A DNA stretch of 64,000 bases from Cohnella cholangitidis (GTDB lineage Bacteria; Bacillota; Bacilli; Paenibacillales; Paenibacillaceae): contig NZ_CP041969.1 in the NCBI RefSeq assembly GCF_014107495.1, positions 3,273,501 through 3,337,500 on the forward strand. Reading direction: 5' to 3'. The position numbers were made by a program, and so were the translations under genes. The notes beneath the pieces were generated by a model. That model did no database searches and was not told the DNA's origin. It was given only the letters and a program-made list of their open reading frames with translations. Numbering within the stretch: position 1 is the stretch's first letter; the number at the start of each line of letters is the position of its first letter. Positions 20,281 to 28,587 of the stretch are shown here, one piece after another.

Positions 20281-20925
20281 GTGGAAGTAAATTCTAAATT
20301 GGCAGATGAGCTAAGACGATTTTGGGAATGGTTTGGAACAGATATTCACGAATACGAGGCAATAAAAACGAAAAATGGTCTTGAGGAGTTTATGTATCCA
20401 CATTGGGATGAATTAGTAAGATTGGCGTATAGAACAATAGAAGATTTAGAAAAAGGAGAAGCGACCGATGTTGCTTTAATACTTGAGGTTATGGCTTTAG
20501 ATAATGAGGAAGAAAATATACTAACTGAATGCGTGAACAAATTAAGTGAATCCAGACTTGAGATCGTGGTTAAACATGGAACAATATTCCCACTATCTAA
20601 TACTAGATGGCAAATTGCTGAGTTAATAGGAAGAAAACAACACACAACATGGGAAAAATATTTATTGAAATTAATTGAGGATAGTAATAAGTATGTTCAA
20701 AGAAGGGCTTTGTTATCCCTGGTAAAGATTGACTCAAAGTTGGCAAGTGAACTGTCGTTTCAAAAGTTAGACGATGTTGATGAAATGATGCGACTTAACG
20801 CAATTAGGATTATAAAAGAAACATCGTCTACATTCTTAAACGAGGCATTAAAAAAACTAGAGGGTGATACTAGCCAGTTAGTCTTAGAGGAAGTGGCCTC
20901 CATAAAAAAGGATATAGACGTATGA
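20281..20925 (+). CDS. Candidate immunity protein of the main RHS toxin (HEAT-like)
   Basis: 214 residues from GTG 20281. That start is preferred over ATG 20272 because GAGAGG ends nine bases upstream of the GTG but abuts the ATG. The protein is cytosolic, acidic and all-helical, with repeated helical hairpins in the second half (YVQRRALLSLVKID..., MMRLNAIRIIKE), as in HEAT/armadillo repeats. HEAT-like proteins are a common immunity class beside polymorphic toxins. It lies immediately after the RHS toxin. Base composition is clearly more AT-rich than the RHS core, as is usual for toxin/immunity ends. Function is inferred from position and fold. Confidence 0.7.
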   Translation: MEVNSKLADELRRFWEWFGTDIHEYEAIKTKNGLEEFMYPHWDELVRLAYRTIEDLEKGEATDVALILEVMALDNEEENILTECVNKLSESRLEIVVKHGTIFPLSNTRWQIAELIGRKQHTTWEKYLLKLIEDSNKYVQRRALLSLVKIDSKLASELSFQKLDDVDEMMRLNAIRIIKETSSTFLNEALKKLEGDTSQLVLEEVASIKKDIDV

Positions 20926-20938
20926 CTAACCCATTATA

Positions 20939-20955
20939 GAAGGCTTCCAGCCTTC
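20939..20955. terminator. Short perfect hairpin after immunity gene
   Basis: GAAGGCT-TCC-AGCCTTC forms a 7-bp stem 14 bases after the stop. There is no T tract, so a terminator role is weakly supported. Confidence 0.35.
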
Positions 20956-21323
20956 CATCCACCGCTAACAGCATGAGACGAGATGCCGGCAAACAGGTCG
21001 TGTTCCCTTGCTTCCATCTTGCCGCAAGCGGCTGGACAGCAAGCGCAGCGGCGTTCTCTGATTACGACGAACCTGAACAATTTTACACTACTTTCATATC
21101 GCGCAAGCCAAGTTCTGACTACCGCCATAAACAACCTACCGCTGGCCAACGCGCAGCCGCCAGTGTAACCGCCCTCCGCTCCGCGGCCCCTCCTTTCCTT
21201 CTTGGGGATTGCGCTTCTGAAGAAGAAGACGTGCCGGGGCATGAATGCAGAACTCTCAATTTGATTTACCGGAAGCAGTCGCTGAAAGTCACGCCAATAG
21301 GGGGACACGAAGAAGAACCTGCG
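20956..21323. other. Intergenic stretch without a recognised gene
   Basis: About 370 bases between the main immunity gene and the first palindromic element. Open frames exist on both strands but are rich in Arg/Ser/Ala, lack ribosome sites, and look like chance frames in GC-rich sequence. It could be a remnant of an older cassette, but I recognise nothing in it. Confidence 0.4.
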
Positions 21324-21430
21324 AACGGAAGTTAGGATTTATTTTCGCTATCTCGAATTTTCCTGTTCGCTGCTAAGGTAGCTTGATTGGGAGAAGGGAA
21401 GATAGCTGATGATAAGTCCCTTTTTTCGTT
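21324..21430. repeat. Imperfect palindromic element, copy 1 (107 bp)
   Basis: The ends are inverted repeats of about 30 bases: AACGGAAGTTAGG... at the left and ...AAGTCCCTTTTTTCGTT at the right, with the GCTATCT/AGATAGC pair inside. A related copy lies at 24117-24219. The two share both ends but differ in the middle, as in MITE-like or mobile palindromic elements. It ends seven bases before the first orphan RHS frame. Confidence 0.65.
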
Positions 21431-21437
21431 CTAGTCG

Positions 21438-23300
21438 GTGACGGAGGAGAATATCAACGTTGACGTCGAGAAGTCGTTACAGATGTTCGACGGCTTCAAT
21501 CGGCTTGTTCGTGGCGATCGTATCAAAACGGGAGTACAGTCGATTGTAACCTGTCAATACAATGGTGATAATCTGCGCACGCAGAAAATATCTCGCAGTT
21601 CCAAGGACAACTATGCGCCCAAGGTGACCAACTATGTCTACGACCGTCAGCATGTCATATTGGAGACGGACGACGCGGGTAATACTGCTGTACGTTATGT
21701 ACACGGCATCAACTACATTGCCCGGATCGACGCTTCTAACAAGCTGTCCTACTATTTATTCAATGGTCACGGCGACGTCGTGCAAACAGTAAGCGAAGCT
21801 GGAACGGTCGAAAACCAGTATGATTATGACATTTTCGGCAACCCGACCTTGACGATCGAGATGTATGCAGCATCCATTCGCTATGCGGGAGAATTCTACG
21901 ATGCCGAAACCGGTTTATACTATCTTCGCGCACGGTATTATGATCCTTATATCGGTCGGTTTATATCGGAGGATACGTATGAGGGGAAAATTAATGATCC
22001 ATTGTCGTTAAACAGGTATACTTATGCGAATAACGATCCGATCATGTATGTGGATCCGACGGGACATGCTGCGAAAAAAAATAATGCAACCGTGCTTTTG
22101 AAGGATGTCGTCAAGGATGGATACGGAGGTTCATTATATTGGGACAATAAGAATAAAGCAGTAACCATTAAGATTAACAATCAGAAAGTTACAATAAAAG
22201 CTGATGGCAAAGATGCGGCAATGGTTAATGGCAGAGTTGTTATTAAGCCCGAAACCTTAGACAGGTATTACAATAATAATAGCGTAAAAGTTAATAAAGA
22301 AGTTCCGGTGAGGTATGAGATTAGCACTACAGCAACTGCAAAGGAAATAACTACAAAAGTTACAACAGTAGTTCCAACAGGTCAGAGATATTCCTCTTCT
22401 CCTAAAGTTATACTAAACGAGTATAAGCCAGCTGAGGAGATCAAAAAAGTTGTTAATGAAATCGTTAAAAACAAAGAGGTTTCTCAATCAAACTTTGAAT
22501 CAGTCGTAAATATTATTAAATTTGAATGTATGGATAATCCTGAATGTCAGGCAACGCCTCTTGTACCTTACGAGAGTAAATCAAAAAGTAGTGGCTCACC
22601 CAATTTTTTCTTGGATTCATGGAATCTGATGGAAAATGGTTTTAATGTATTAAAAGACGGTGTAGTATCGGACTTTAATAAGATTGTTGAGACAAACAGC
22701 ACTGTTCCTGGTGCGATCGATTATTGGGGTTTTGGATCCTACAGTGCAGCAGTTGGGACATTTAATCCTGAAAAACCTCTTTCACTTCAACATTGGTCTG
22801 ATAGTTTTCAAACGGCAACAACGTTACTTGCTCCGCTTAGAAGTCTGCTAAAATTTTCGGGTCCAACTGTTAAGGGGATGGGTAAATTCTTAGATGCACC
22901 TGCCACAAGCAATGGAACGCTTAATATTGGTGCAAGAGGAAAGCCCACAGAGGGCGCATACAATATTGATATTGACCCTAAAGCTTCAGGAGTACATTAT
23001 GGTGATGCTACAAATCTGTCTAACATTAAATCAGGTAGTCAAAGTAAAATTATTATTGAAAATCCTTATGATTATGATCCATTGAATCCTGAGATATTAA
23101 GAGTCTTGTCTCAGGATGGGGAAGTAGTAATCACGGGTTCACGTTCTAACATGAATAAAATAGTGAAAACATTAGATGATAAGGGGCTGAAAATCAAAGG
23201 TGATAGACAAGAAGTTCCAAATGATGGAAGTTTTAAAACTACTGACGGTGAGGATATCAAATCCAAAATGCTAGATCAATATACGATTATAAGGAAGTGA
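21438..23300 (+). CDS. Orphan RHS tip A with SAM-methyltransferase-like toxin domain
   Basis: 620 residues from GTG, with no signal peptide, no clear ribosome site and no N-terminal cage, so it is probably silent unless recombined. Residues 1-215 are the last RHS repeats with the hallmark RYYDPYIGRFISED...DPTGHA. DNA is near-identical to the main RHS gene from about 21560 to 22045. A copper-amine-oxidase-like segment (about 220-285) and a linker ending SLLKFSGPTVKGMGK (about 475) are shared with orphans B and C. The unique tip (about 485-620) has LNIGARGKP, NIDIDPK, VHYGDATNLS, ENPYDYDPLNPEILRVL and GEVVITGS. These follow the order of class I SAM-methyltransferase motifs I, II, III and the post-III RVLxxxG strand. 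A methylating or nucleoside-binding toxin is inferred. Confidence 0.8.
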   Translation: MTEENINVDVEKSLQMFDGFNRLVRGDRIKTGVQSIVTCQYNGDNLRTQKISRSSKDNYAPKVTNYVYDRQHVILETDDAGNTAVRYVHGINYIARIDASNKLSYYLFNGHGDVVQTVSEAGTVENQYDYDIFGNPTLTIEMYAASIRYAGEFYDAETGLYYLRARYYDPYIGRFISEDTYEGKINDPLSLNRYTYANNDPIMYVDPTGHAAKKNNATVLLKDVVKDGYGGSLYWDNKNKAVTIKINNQKVTIKADGKDAAMVNGRVVIKPETLDRYYNNNSVKVNKEVPVRYEISTTATAKEITTKVTTVVPTGQRYSSSPKVILNEYKPAEEIKKVVNEIVKNKEVSQSNFESVVNIIKFECMDNPECQATPLVPYESKSKSSGSPNFFLDSWNLMENGFNVLKDGVVSDFNKIVETNSTVPGAIDYWGFGSYSAAVGTFNPEKPLSLQHWSDSFQTATTLLAPLRSLLKFSGPTVKGMGKFLDAPATSNGTLNIGARGKPTEGAYNIDIDPKASGVHYGDATNLSNIKSGSQSKIIIENPYDYDPLNPEILRVLSQDGEVVITGSRSNMNKIVKTLDDKGLKIKGDRQEVPNDGSFKTTDGEDIKSKMLDQYTIIRK

Positions 23301-23308
23301 GGACGTAG

Positions 23309-23908
23309 ATGAAACTAACTCTTGATATTAGTAAAGAAGAATTTGACGGCATAGTAGGGGCCGATATGAAAGTTACTCCAACCATTTTCTTAAATTTCCC
23401 AAGTGATATCAGGGGTGTTTATGAGTTTGAACTGATGAATTCAATCATAAACATTTATGATTTTAAAGATCAGCTAGAAAAGCAGGACCTCAAAATAGAG
23501 GATGATTCGCTCTTTGTATTTGGAAAAATGAAAGTTCGAATAGAGGGCGTCAAGGGTGCAGATTTCGAGTTTGTTGAGGGGAATTCCCATACAGGACGCA
23601 AACAATATCATACCTGGCCATATACGCTTAATAAAGGTGATGAGGTTTGTATGTGTGGAGGAAATCTATCATTCCTCTCAGGGTACTATGCATCAGTTAT
23701 TGTAGTAGCCGAAGGTAAACAGAAGATCACTTTGACTTTTAATACAGATGAAGCTATTCCAATTGATATTTTTAATAAGGACAGTACAACACAGGCGCAT
23801 TCAAAAGTAATCGAATATGAACATACCAGCTCTCCGGGAAAATTATTTGACTTCAACTTTTTTCAAGATTACCTAGCATCAGGTAGAAGAGTAATTAGAA
23901 ACGAATAG
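23309..23908 (+). CDS. Candidate immunity protein for orphan toxin A
   Basis: 199 residues, starting nine bases after the toxin stop with a GTGAGGA site overlapping that stop. The protein is cytosolic, beta-rich and acidic, with GxxxFEFVEGNSHTGRKQYHTW in the middle and a CMCGG pair near residue 113. I recognise no named family. Direct coupling to the toxin tip and low GC content like the tip support an immunity role. Confidence 0.65.
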   Translation: MKLTLDISKEEFDGIVGADMKVTPTIFLNFPSDIRGVYEFELMNSIINIYDFKDQLEKQDLKIEDDSLFVFGKMKVRIEGVKGADFEFVEGNSHTGRKQYHTWPYTLNKGDEVCMCGGNLSFLSGYYASVIVVAEGKQKITLTFNTDEAIPIDIFNKDSTTQAHSKVIEYEHTSSPGKLFDFNFFQDYLASGRRVIRNE

Positions 23909-23922
23909 TTTTTAGGCTTATA

Positions 23923-23956
23923 AACCTTGGTAGGCTTCGAGCCGTTTCCCAAGGTT
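23923..23956. terminator. Hairpin after immunity gene A, T tract missing
   Basis: AACCTTGG (23923-23930) pairs with CCAAGGTT (23949-23956) about 15 bases after the stop. The equivalent hairpins after the other two orphan immunity genes end in T tracts and then run into GGGG-rich sequence. Here the T tract is absent and AGGGGCTACC follows directly, so the terminator may be damaged. Confidence 0.5.
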
Positions 23957-24019
23957 AGGGGCTACCCGGTGTCAAATGAACCCACTATTCAACCAATAAC
24001 ACATCTAACTCATTTAATG
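23957..24019. repeat. Cassette-end block, copy 1
   Basis: A G-rich start and the shared string CATTCAACCAATAACACAT-like (here ACTATTCAACCAATAACACA) recur at 28996-29054, again just after an orphan immunity terminator. It probably marks the original 3' boundary of the tip/immunity cassettes. Confidence 0.55.
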
Positions 24020-24116
24020 TAAGATGAGGATGGCGGGCAATAGCCTGTACGTTCTAATTGGGAAAGGATTCGGCTTCTTCATGTCCCTTGAACGGCAACA
24101 GGACGAATAACCTTTG
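24020..24116. other. Intergenic stretch, nothing recognised
   Basis: Short AT/GC-mixed spacer between the cassette-end block and the second palindromic element; no gene or signal seen. Confidence 0.4.
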
Positions 24117-24219
24117 AACGGAAGTCAGGGCTTATTTTCGCTATCTTTAATTTCCTGTTTACTGCTTCTGCAGCGTGATCGGGACAAGAGAAGATAGCGG
24201 CAATAAGTCCTTTTTCGTT
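24117..24219. repeat. Imperfect palindromic element, copy 2 (103 bp)
   Basis: Begins AACGGAAGTCAGGGCTTATT and ends AATAAGTCCTTTTTCGTT, with CGCTATCTT/AAGATAGCG inside, so the ends form an inverted repeat of about 30 bases. It is homologous to 21324-21430. It lies upstream of orphan B as copy 1 lies upstream of orphan A. Confidence 0.65.
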
Positions 24220-24448
24220 CTGTACGGGTAAGGATTCATCCTGTTTCAGTTCAACACAGATCGGCGTTCCTGGCGACAAGGTACTGGTAAACCGGCATTG
24301 AAAGCTGAACATTCCATTGCGACACGGGCTTTAGGATCAACAACATCGTCCGACAACTCCCCAAAAGTGCCAATGGTTTTTTCAAACCCTCTCCCCCGTA
24401 AGACATGCCTTCCTATTTTCGAATTGGGATACTCATGCCCTGGATGAC
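24220..24448. other. Intergenic remnant upstream of orphan B
   Basis: About 230 bases with no ribosome site or credible frame. The RHS homology of orphan B begins abruptly near 24486, so this stretch is probably unrelated sequence joined to a broken RHS end. Confidence 0.35.
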
Positions 24449-26635
24449 TTGTTCTTCTTGCTTCTTCTTGGAGCGGTTAAACCTCTTTACACCTATGACG
24501 GCGCAGGCAACCGTCAGACGCTGAACGAAACTTACGCGTCCGATCAGCTGAGCGGATACGTTGATCCGAATACGAAACAGGCACTGCCATACAGGCTCAT
24601 GAAGAGTCAGTATGTCTATTCCAACACGAATGAATTGTTGAAGCTCGTCGAGACGATGTACGATGGCAACAACAAAGAAGTACTGAAGAAGACAACCGAC
24701 TATCTGTACGACAATAACGGCAATCAATTGCGGACAAAAGTCAGCTACGTTCTGCCGTACAATAGCGGCAAGCGGCAGGTGACCGACGACAGCCTGTTCG
24801 GCGACGATGTCACCAGCGATATCAGCACCTTGATCGAAAGCGTCAGCAACACCTTTGACGGTTTTAATCGCTTGGTGAAAGCGGAGAAGATCAAAGGCGG
24901 AAACCGCTCGACGGTAACCTTCGTCTACGACGGTGACGATCTGCGCACGCAGAAAATATCTCGCAGTTCCAAGGACAACTATGCGGCCAAGGTGACTAAC
25001 TACATCTACGACCGTCACCATGTCATATTGGAGACGGACGACGCGGGTAATACTGCTGTACGTTATGTACACGGCATCAACTACCTTGCCCGGATCGACG
25101 CTTCTAACAAGCTGTCCTATTATTTATTCAATGGTCACGGCGACGTCGTGCAAACAGTAAGCGAAGATGGAACGGTCGAAAACCAGTATGATTATGACAT
25201 TTTCGGCAACCCGACCTTGACGATCGAGATGTATGCAGCATCCATTCGCTATGCGGGAGAATTCTACGATGCCGAAACTGGCTTATACTATCTTCGCGCG
25301 CGGTATTATGATCCTTATATCGGTCGGTTTATATCGGAGGATACGTATGAGGGGAAAATTAATGATCCATTGTCGTTAAACAGGTATACTTATGCGAATA
25401 ACGATCCGATCATGTATGTGGATCCGACGGGACATGCTGCGAAAAAAAATAATGCAACCGTGCTTTTGAAGGATGTCGTCAAGGATGGATACGGAGGTTC
25501 ATTATATTGGGACAATAAGAATAAAGCAGTAACCATTAAGATTAACAATCAGAAAGTTACAATAAAAGCTGATGGCAAAGATGCGGCAATGGTTAATGGC
25601 AGAGTTGTTATTAAGCCCGAAACCTTAGACAGGTATTACAATAATAATAGCGTAAAAGTTAATAAAGAAGTTCCGGTGAGGTATGAGATTAGCACTACAG
25701 CAACTGCAAAGGAAATAACTACAAAAGTTACAACAGTAGTTCCAACAGGTCAGAGATATTCCTCTACTCCTAACGTTATAACAAACGACTATAAGCCAAA
25801 TGTAGAGATCAAAAAAGTTGTTAATGAAATCGTTAAAAACAAAGAGGTTTCTCAATCAAACTTTGAATCAGTCGTAAATATTATTAAATTTGAATGTATG
25901 GATAATCCTGAATGTCAGGCAGCTCCTCTTGTACCTTACGAGAGTAAATCAAAAAGTAGTGGCTCAACTAATGTTTTCATAGATTCATGGAATATAATGG
26001 AAAATGGTTTTAATGTATTAAAAGACAGTGTAGTATCGGACTTTAATAAGATTGTTGAGACAAACAGCACTGTTCCTGGTGCGATCGATTATTGGGGTTT
26101 TGGATCCTACAGTGCAGCAGTTGGGACATTTAATCCTGAAAAACCTCTTTCACTTCAACATTGGACTGATAGTTTTCAAACGGCAACAACGTTACTTGCT
26201 CCGTTTAGAAGTCTGCTTAAAATTTCGGGACCAACTGTTAAGGGTGCGGGTAAAGTAGTGACCTATTCACCCGCTAATCCAGGGCCTCTAAAGCAAAGCG
26301 TAGCAGAAACCTTTAGTGGTGCAACATATAAGCAGGTAGTTTTAACAGAAGATGCAACATTCTATAGAGTATATGGCGGAGAGGCAGGAAAGGTTGGCAG
26401 CTATATGACGAGAGTTCCTCAAAATGGTGGAATACAGTCACAAGTAGACCTTGCGTTAAAACCTGAATGGGGAAATACTACTCAATATGTTACTAAAGTT
26501 ACTGTTCCAAAGGGTACTGTAATATATGAAGGTACAGCAGCACCTCAAACTATAAACGGAGGAGCAGGTCAATTGATTGGCGGTGGCGATCAAGTATATA
26601 TTCCGGAGGTGAATGCCAATTGGTTTGGAAAATAG
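24449..26635 (+). CDS. Orphan RHS tip B with ART/TNT-like toxin domain
   Basis: 728 residues from an unconvincing TTG; the first 12 codons are not RHS, and homology starts at LYTYDGAGNRQ. There is no signal peptide, so it is probably silent. DNA is nearly identical to the main RHS gene over about 920 bp (24491-25412 against about 17811-18728). The RHS end, copper-amine-oxidase-like segment and linker match orphans A and C. The tip (about 610-728) contains TFYRVYGGEAGKVGSYMTR, WGNTTQYVTKVTVPKGTVIY and GGGDQVYIP near the C-terminus. An early R-V-Y strand and a late GGGxQ motif are reminiscent of NAD-using toxins (ADP-ribosyltransferase or TNT NADase folds), but the family is not certain. Its last 16 bases overlap the next gene. 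Confidence 0.78.
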   Translation: MFFLLLLGAVKPLYTYDGAGNRQTLNETYASDQLSGYVDPNTKQALPYRLMKSQYVYSNTNELLKLVETMYDGNNKEVLKKTTDYLYDNNGNQLRTKVSYVLPYNSGKRQVTDDSLFGDDVTSDISTLIESVSNTFDGFNRLVKAEKIKGGNRSTVTFVYDGDDLRTQKISRSSKDNYAAKVTNYIYDRHHVILETDDAGNTAVRYVHGINYLARIDASNKLSYYLFNGHGDVVQTVSEDGTVENQYDYDIFGNPTLTIEMYAASIRYAGEFYDAETGLYYLRARYYDPYIGRFISEDTYEGKINDPLSLNRYTYANNDPIMYVDPTGHAAKKNNATVLLKDVVKDGYGGSLYWDNKNKAVTIKINNQKVTIKADGKDAAMVNGRVVIKPETLDRYYNNNSVKVNKEVPVRYEISTTATAKEITTKVTTVVPTGQRYSSTPNVITNDYKPNVEIKKVVNEIVKNKEVSQSNFESVVNIIKFECMDNPECQAAPLVPYESKSKSSGSTNVFIDSWNIMENGFNVLKDSVVSDFNKIVETNSTVPGAIDYWGFGSYSAAVGTFNPEKPLSLQHWTDSFQTATTLLAPFRSLLKISGPTVKGAGKVVTYSPANPGPLKQSVAETFSGATYKQVVLTEDATFYRVYGGEAGKVGSYMTRVPQNGGIQSQVDLALKPEWGNTTQYVTKVTVPKGTVIYEGTAAPQTINGGAGQLIGGGDQVYIPEVNANWFGK
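25081..26240 (+). repeat. 1.16-kb duplicated block, copy in orphan B
   Basis: Matches 26992-28151 base for base as far as I compared, with one difference noticed (GGC against GAC near 25961 and 27872). It covers the RHS end, linker and pre-toxin region but not the toxin. Confidence 0.85.
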
Positions 26636-26925
26636 AATGTGATTGTAATGAAAGGCATGGTATAGATATTGACTCCTTTAAACTATTTGAAGAATTAAAG
26701 GCATATTTTGATGAACAAGTTAAAAAGGGAGTATTTAAAGACACTCCCGTAACAGAACCGTTTTATGTAGGACATAGTGAAGTTCAAGACATTAACTGGT
26801 ATGCTTCAAAGTGGTATAAGTGTAATGTATGCGGATGCCTATGGGAGTTCGATTATCCTGACTTCCCTGCAAAAGGATTTGTAAGAAAATTTGAAGATGG
26901 AGTGTACCATTCAGACTCACACTAA
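26620..26925 (+). CDS. Candidate immunity protein for orphan toxin B (Cys-rich)
   Basis: 101 residues from TTG 26620, ten bases after GGAGG; the start lies inside the toxin frame, so the two are translationally coupled. Two cysteine pairs, ECDCN near the N-terminus and CNVCGC near residue 74, suggest a zinc-binding site. The KWYKCNVCGCLWEFDYPD stretch looks like a conserved signature of small immunity proteins beside such tips. A rho-independent terminator follows within 20 bases. Confidence 0.68.
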   Translation: MVWKIECDCNERHGIDIDSFKLFEELKAYFDEQVKKGVFKDTPVTEPFYVGHSEVQDINWYASKWYKCNVCGCLWEFDYPDFPAKGFVRKFEDGVYHSDSH

Positions 26926-28573
26926 GTATGAGTTTTCAAAAACAACCTTGATTGGCTTCATGCCTTTCAAGGTTTCTTTTTTTTGCGGGGGCTACCTTGC
27001 CCGGATCGACGCTTCTAACAAGCTGTCCTATTATTTATTCAATGGTCACGGCGACGTCGTGCAAACAGTAAGCGAAGATGGAACGGTCGAAAACCAGTAT
27101 GATTATGACATTTTCGGCAACCCGACCTTGACGATCGAGATGTATGCAGCATCCATTCGCTATGCGGGAGAATTCTACGATGCCGAAACTGGCTTATACT
27201 ATCTTCGCGCGCGGTATTATGATCCTTATATCGGTCGGTTTATATCGGAGGATACGTATGAGGGGAAAATTAATGATCCATTGTCGTTAAACAGGTATAC
27301 TTATGCGAATAACGATCCGATCATGTATGTGGATCCGACGGGACATGCTGCGAAAAAAAATAATGCAACCGTGCTTTTGAAGGATGTCGTCAAGGATGGA
27401 TACGGAGGTTCATTATATTGGGACAATAAGAATAAAGCAGTAACCATTAAGATTAACAATCAGAAAGTTACAATAAAAGCTGATGGCAAAGATGCGGCAA
27501 TGGTTAATGGCAGAGTTGTTATTAAGCCCGAAACCTTAGACAGGTATTACAATAATAATAGCGTAAAAGTTAATAAAGAAGTTCCGGTGAGGTATGAGAT
27601 TAGCACTACAGCAACTGCAAAGGAAATAACTACAAAAGTTACAACAGTAGTTCCAACAGGTCAGAGATATTCCTCTACTCCTAACGTTATAACAAACGAC
27701 TATAAGCCAAATGTAGAGATCAAAAAAGTTGTTAATGAAATCGTTAAAAACAAAGAGGTTTCTCAATCAAACTTTGAATCAGTCGTAAATATTATTAAAT
27801 TTGAATGTATGGATAATCCTGAATGTCAGGCAGCTCCTCTTGTACCTTACGAGAGTAAATCAAAAAGTAGTGACTCAACTAATGTTTTCATAGATTCATG
27901 GAATATAATGGAAAATGGTTTTAATGTATTAAAAGACAGTGTAGTATCGGACTTTAATAAGATTGTTGAGACAAACAGCACTGTTCCTGGTGCGATCGAT
28001 TATTGGGGTTTTGGATCCTACAGTGCAGCAGTTGGGACATTTAATCCTGAAAAACCTCTTTCACTTCAACATTGGACTGATAGTTTTCAAACGGCAACAA
28101 CGTTACTTGCTCCGTTTAGAAGTCTGCTTAAAATTTCGGGACCAACTGTTAGGGGGATGGGAAATCTTAAATATAAAAAAATCTCCGAAACACCGGCAGA
28201 AGATGTGAATAAATGGTGGAAGGAAGAAATGGGTTACAGTAAACCTCCTTATAAACCAGGTACTCTTGCTCAAGAAATCGAGTTAACTGAAAAAAGTACC
28301 TTTGTTCGAGTATACGACGGGGAAAACTCCGGTATGTACGGTGGATGGTTTATGAAAGCCGATGATATTAAGGGATTAACTCCGTCGCAAATACAAGATA
28401 AATTCGCCTTGCCTACAACTCCCAAGTTTGTAGCAGATGTGGAATTGGATGCAGGAACAAGAATACGGACAGGAACTGCAAATCCACTCTTCGGTTTTGA
28501 AGGCGGGGGACAACAATTTGATTTAATGGGACAGCGTGTTGGTAATTTCACAAATCCAAGACCTTTACCGTGA
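26891..28573 (+). CDS. Orphan RHS tip C with a third toxin domain
   Basis: An open frame of 560 codons. The ATG at 26891 lies inside the preceding immunity gene and upstream of a terminator, so it is not a believable start; RHS homology begins at 26993 (YLARIDASNK). The N-terminal cage and signal peptide are absent, making this a silent tip. RHS end, copper-amine-oxidase-like segment and linker are as in B. The tip (about 420-560) has LAQEIELTEKSTFVRVYDG, a GGWFMKADDI/GLTPSQIQDKFALP segment and GGGQQFDLMG near the end. The R-V-Y strand and late GGGxQ are shared with tip B, so the two may be distant members of one NAD-related fold. Its stop overlaps the ribosome site of the next gene. Confidence 0.75.
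   Translation: MKMECTIQTHTKYEFSKTTLIGFMPFKVSFFCGGYLARIDASNKLSYYLFNGHGDVVQTVSEDGTVENQYDYDIFGNPTLTIEMYAASIRYAGEFYDAETGLYYLRARYYDPYIGRFISEDTYEGKINDPLSLNRYTYANNDPIMYVDPTGHAAKKNNATVLLKDVVKDGYGGSLYWDNKNKAVTIKINNQKVTIKADGKDAAMVNGRVVIKPETLDRYYNNNSVKVNKEVPVRYEISTTATAKEITTKVTTVVPTGQRYSSTPNVITNDYKPNVEIKKVVNEIVKNKEVSQSNFESVVNIIKFECMDNPECQAAPLVPYESKSKSSDSTNVFIDSWNIMENGFNVLKDSVVSDFNKIVETNSTVPGAIDYWGFGSYSAAVGTFNPEKPLSLQHWTDSFQTATTLLAPFRSLLKISGPTVRGMGNLKYKKISETPAEDVNKWWKEEMGYSKPPYKPGTLAQEIELTEKSTFVRVYDGENSGMYGGWFMKADDIKGLTPSQIQDKFALPTTPKFVADVELDAGTRIRTGTANPLFGFEGGGQQFDLMGQRVGNFTNPRPLP
26942..26985 (+). terminator. Intrinsic terminator after immunity gene B
   Basis: AACCTTGA (from 26944) pairs with TCAAGGTT (ending near 26973), and TTCTTTTTTTT follows. 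The sequence then reads directly into GCGGGGGCTACC and orphan C. Confidence 0.85.
26992..28151 (+). repeat. 1.16-kb duplicated block, copy in orphan C
   Basis: Second copy of 25081-26240. The left joint sits at CTACC directly after the immunity-B terminator. The right joint is where the toxin tips diverge (after CCAACTGTTA in copy B). Confidence 0.85.
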
Positions 28574-28587
28574 AGGAGCGAATAAAA

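Noticed and set aside
20934..21335. Overlapping frames of about 120 codons on both strands after the first immunity gene
   Set aside because: No ribosome site, biased composition, no recognisable motif; treated as intergenic.
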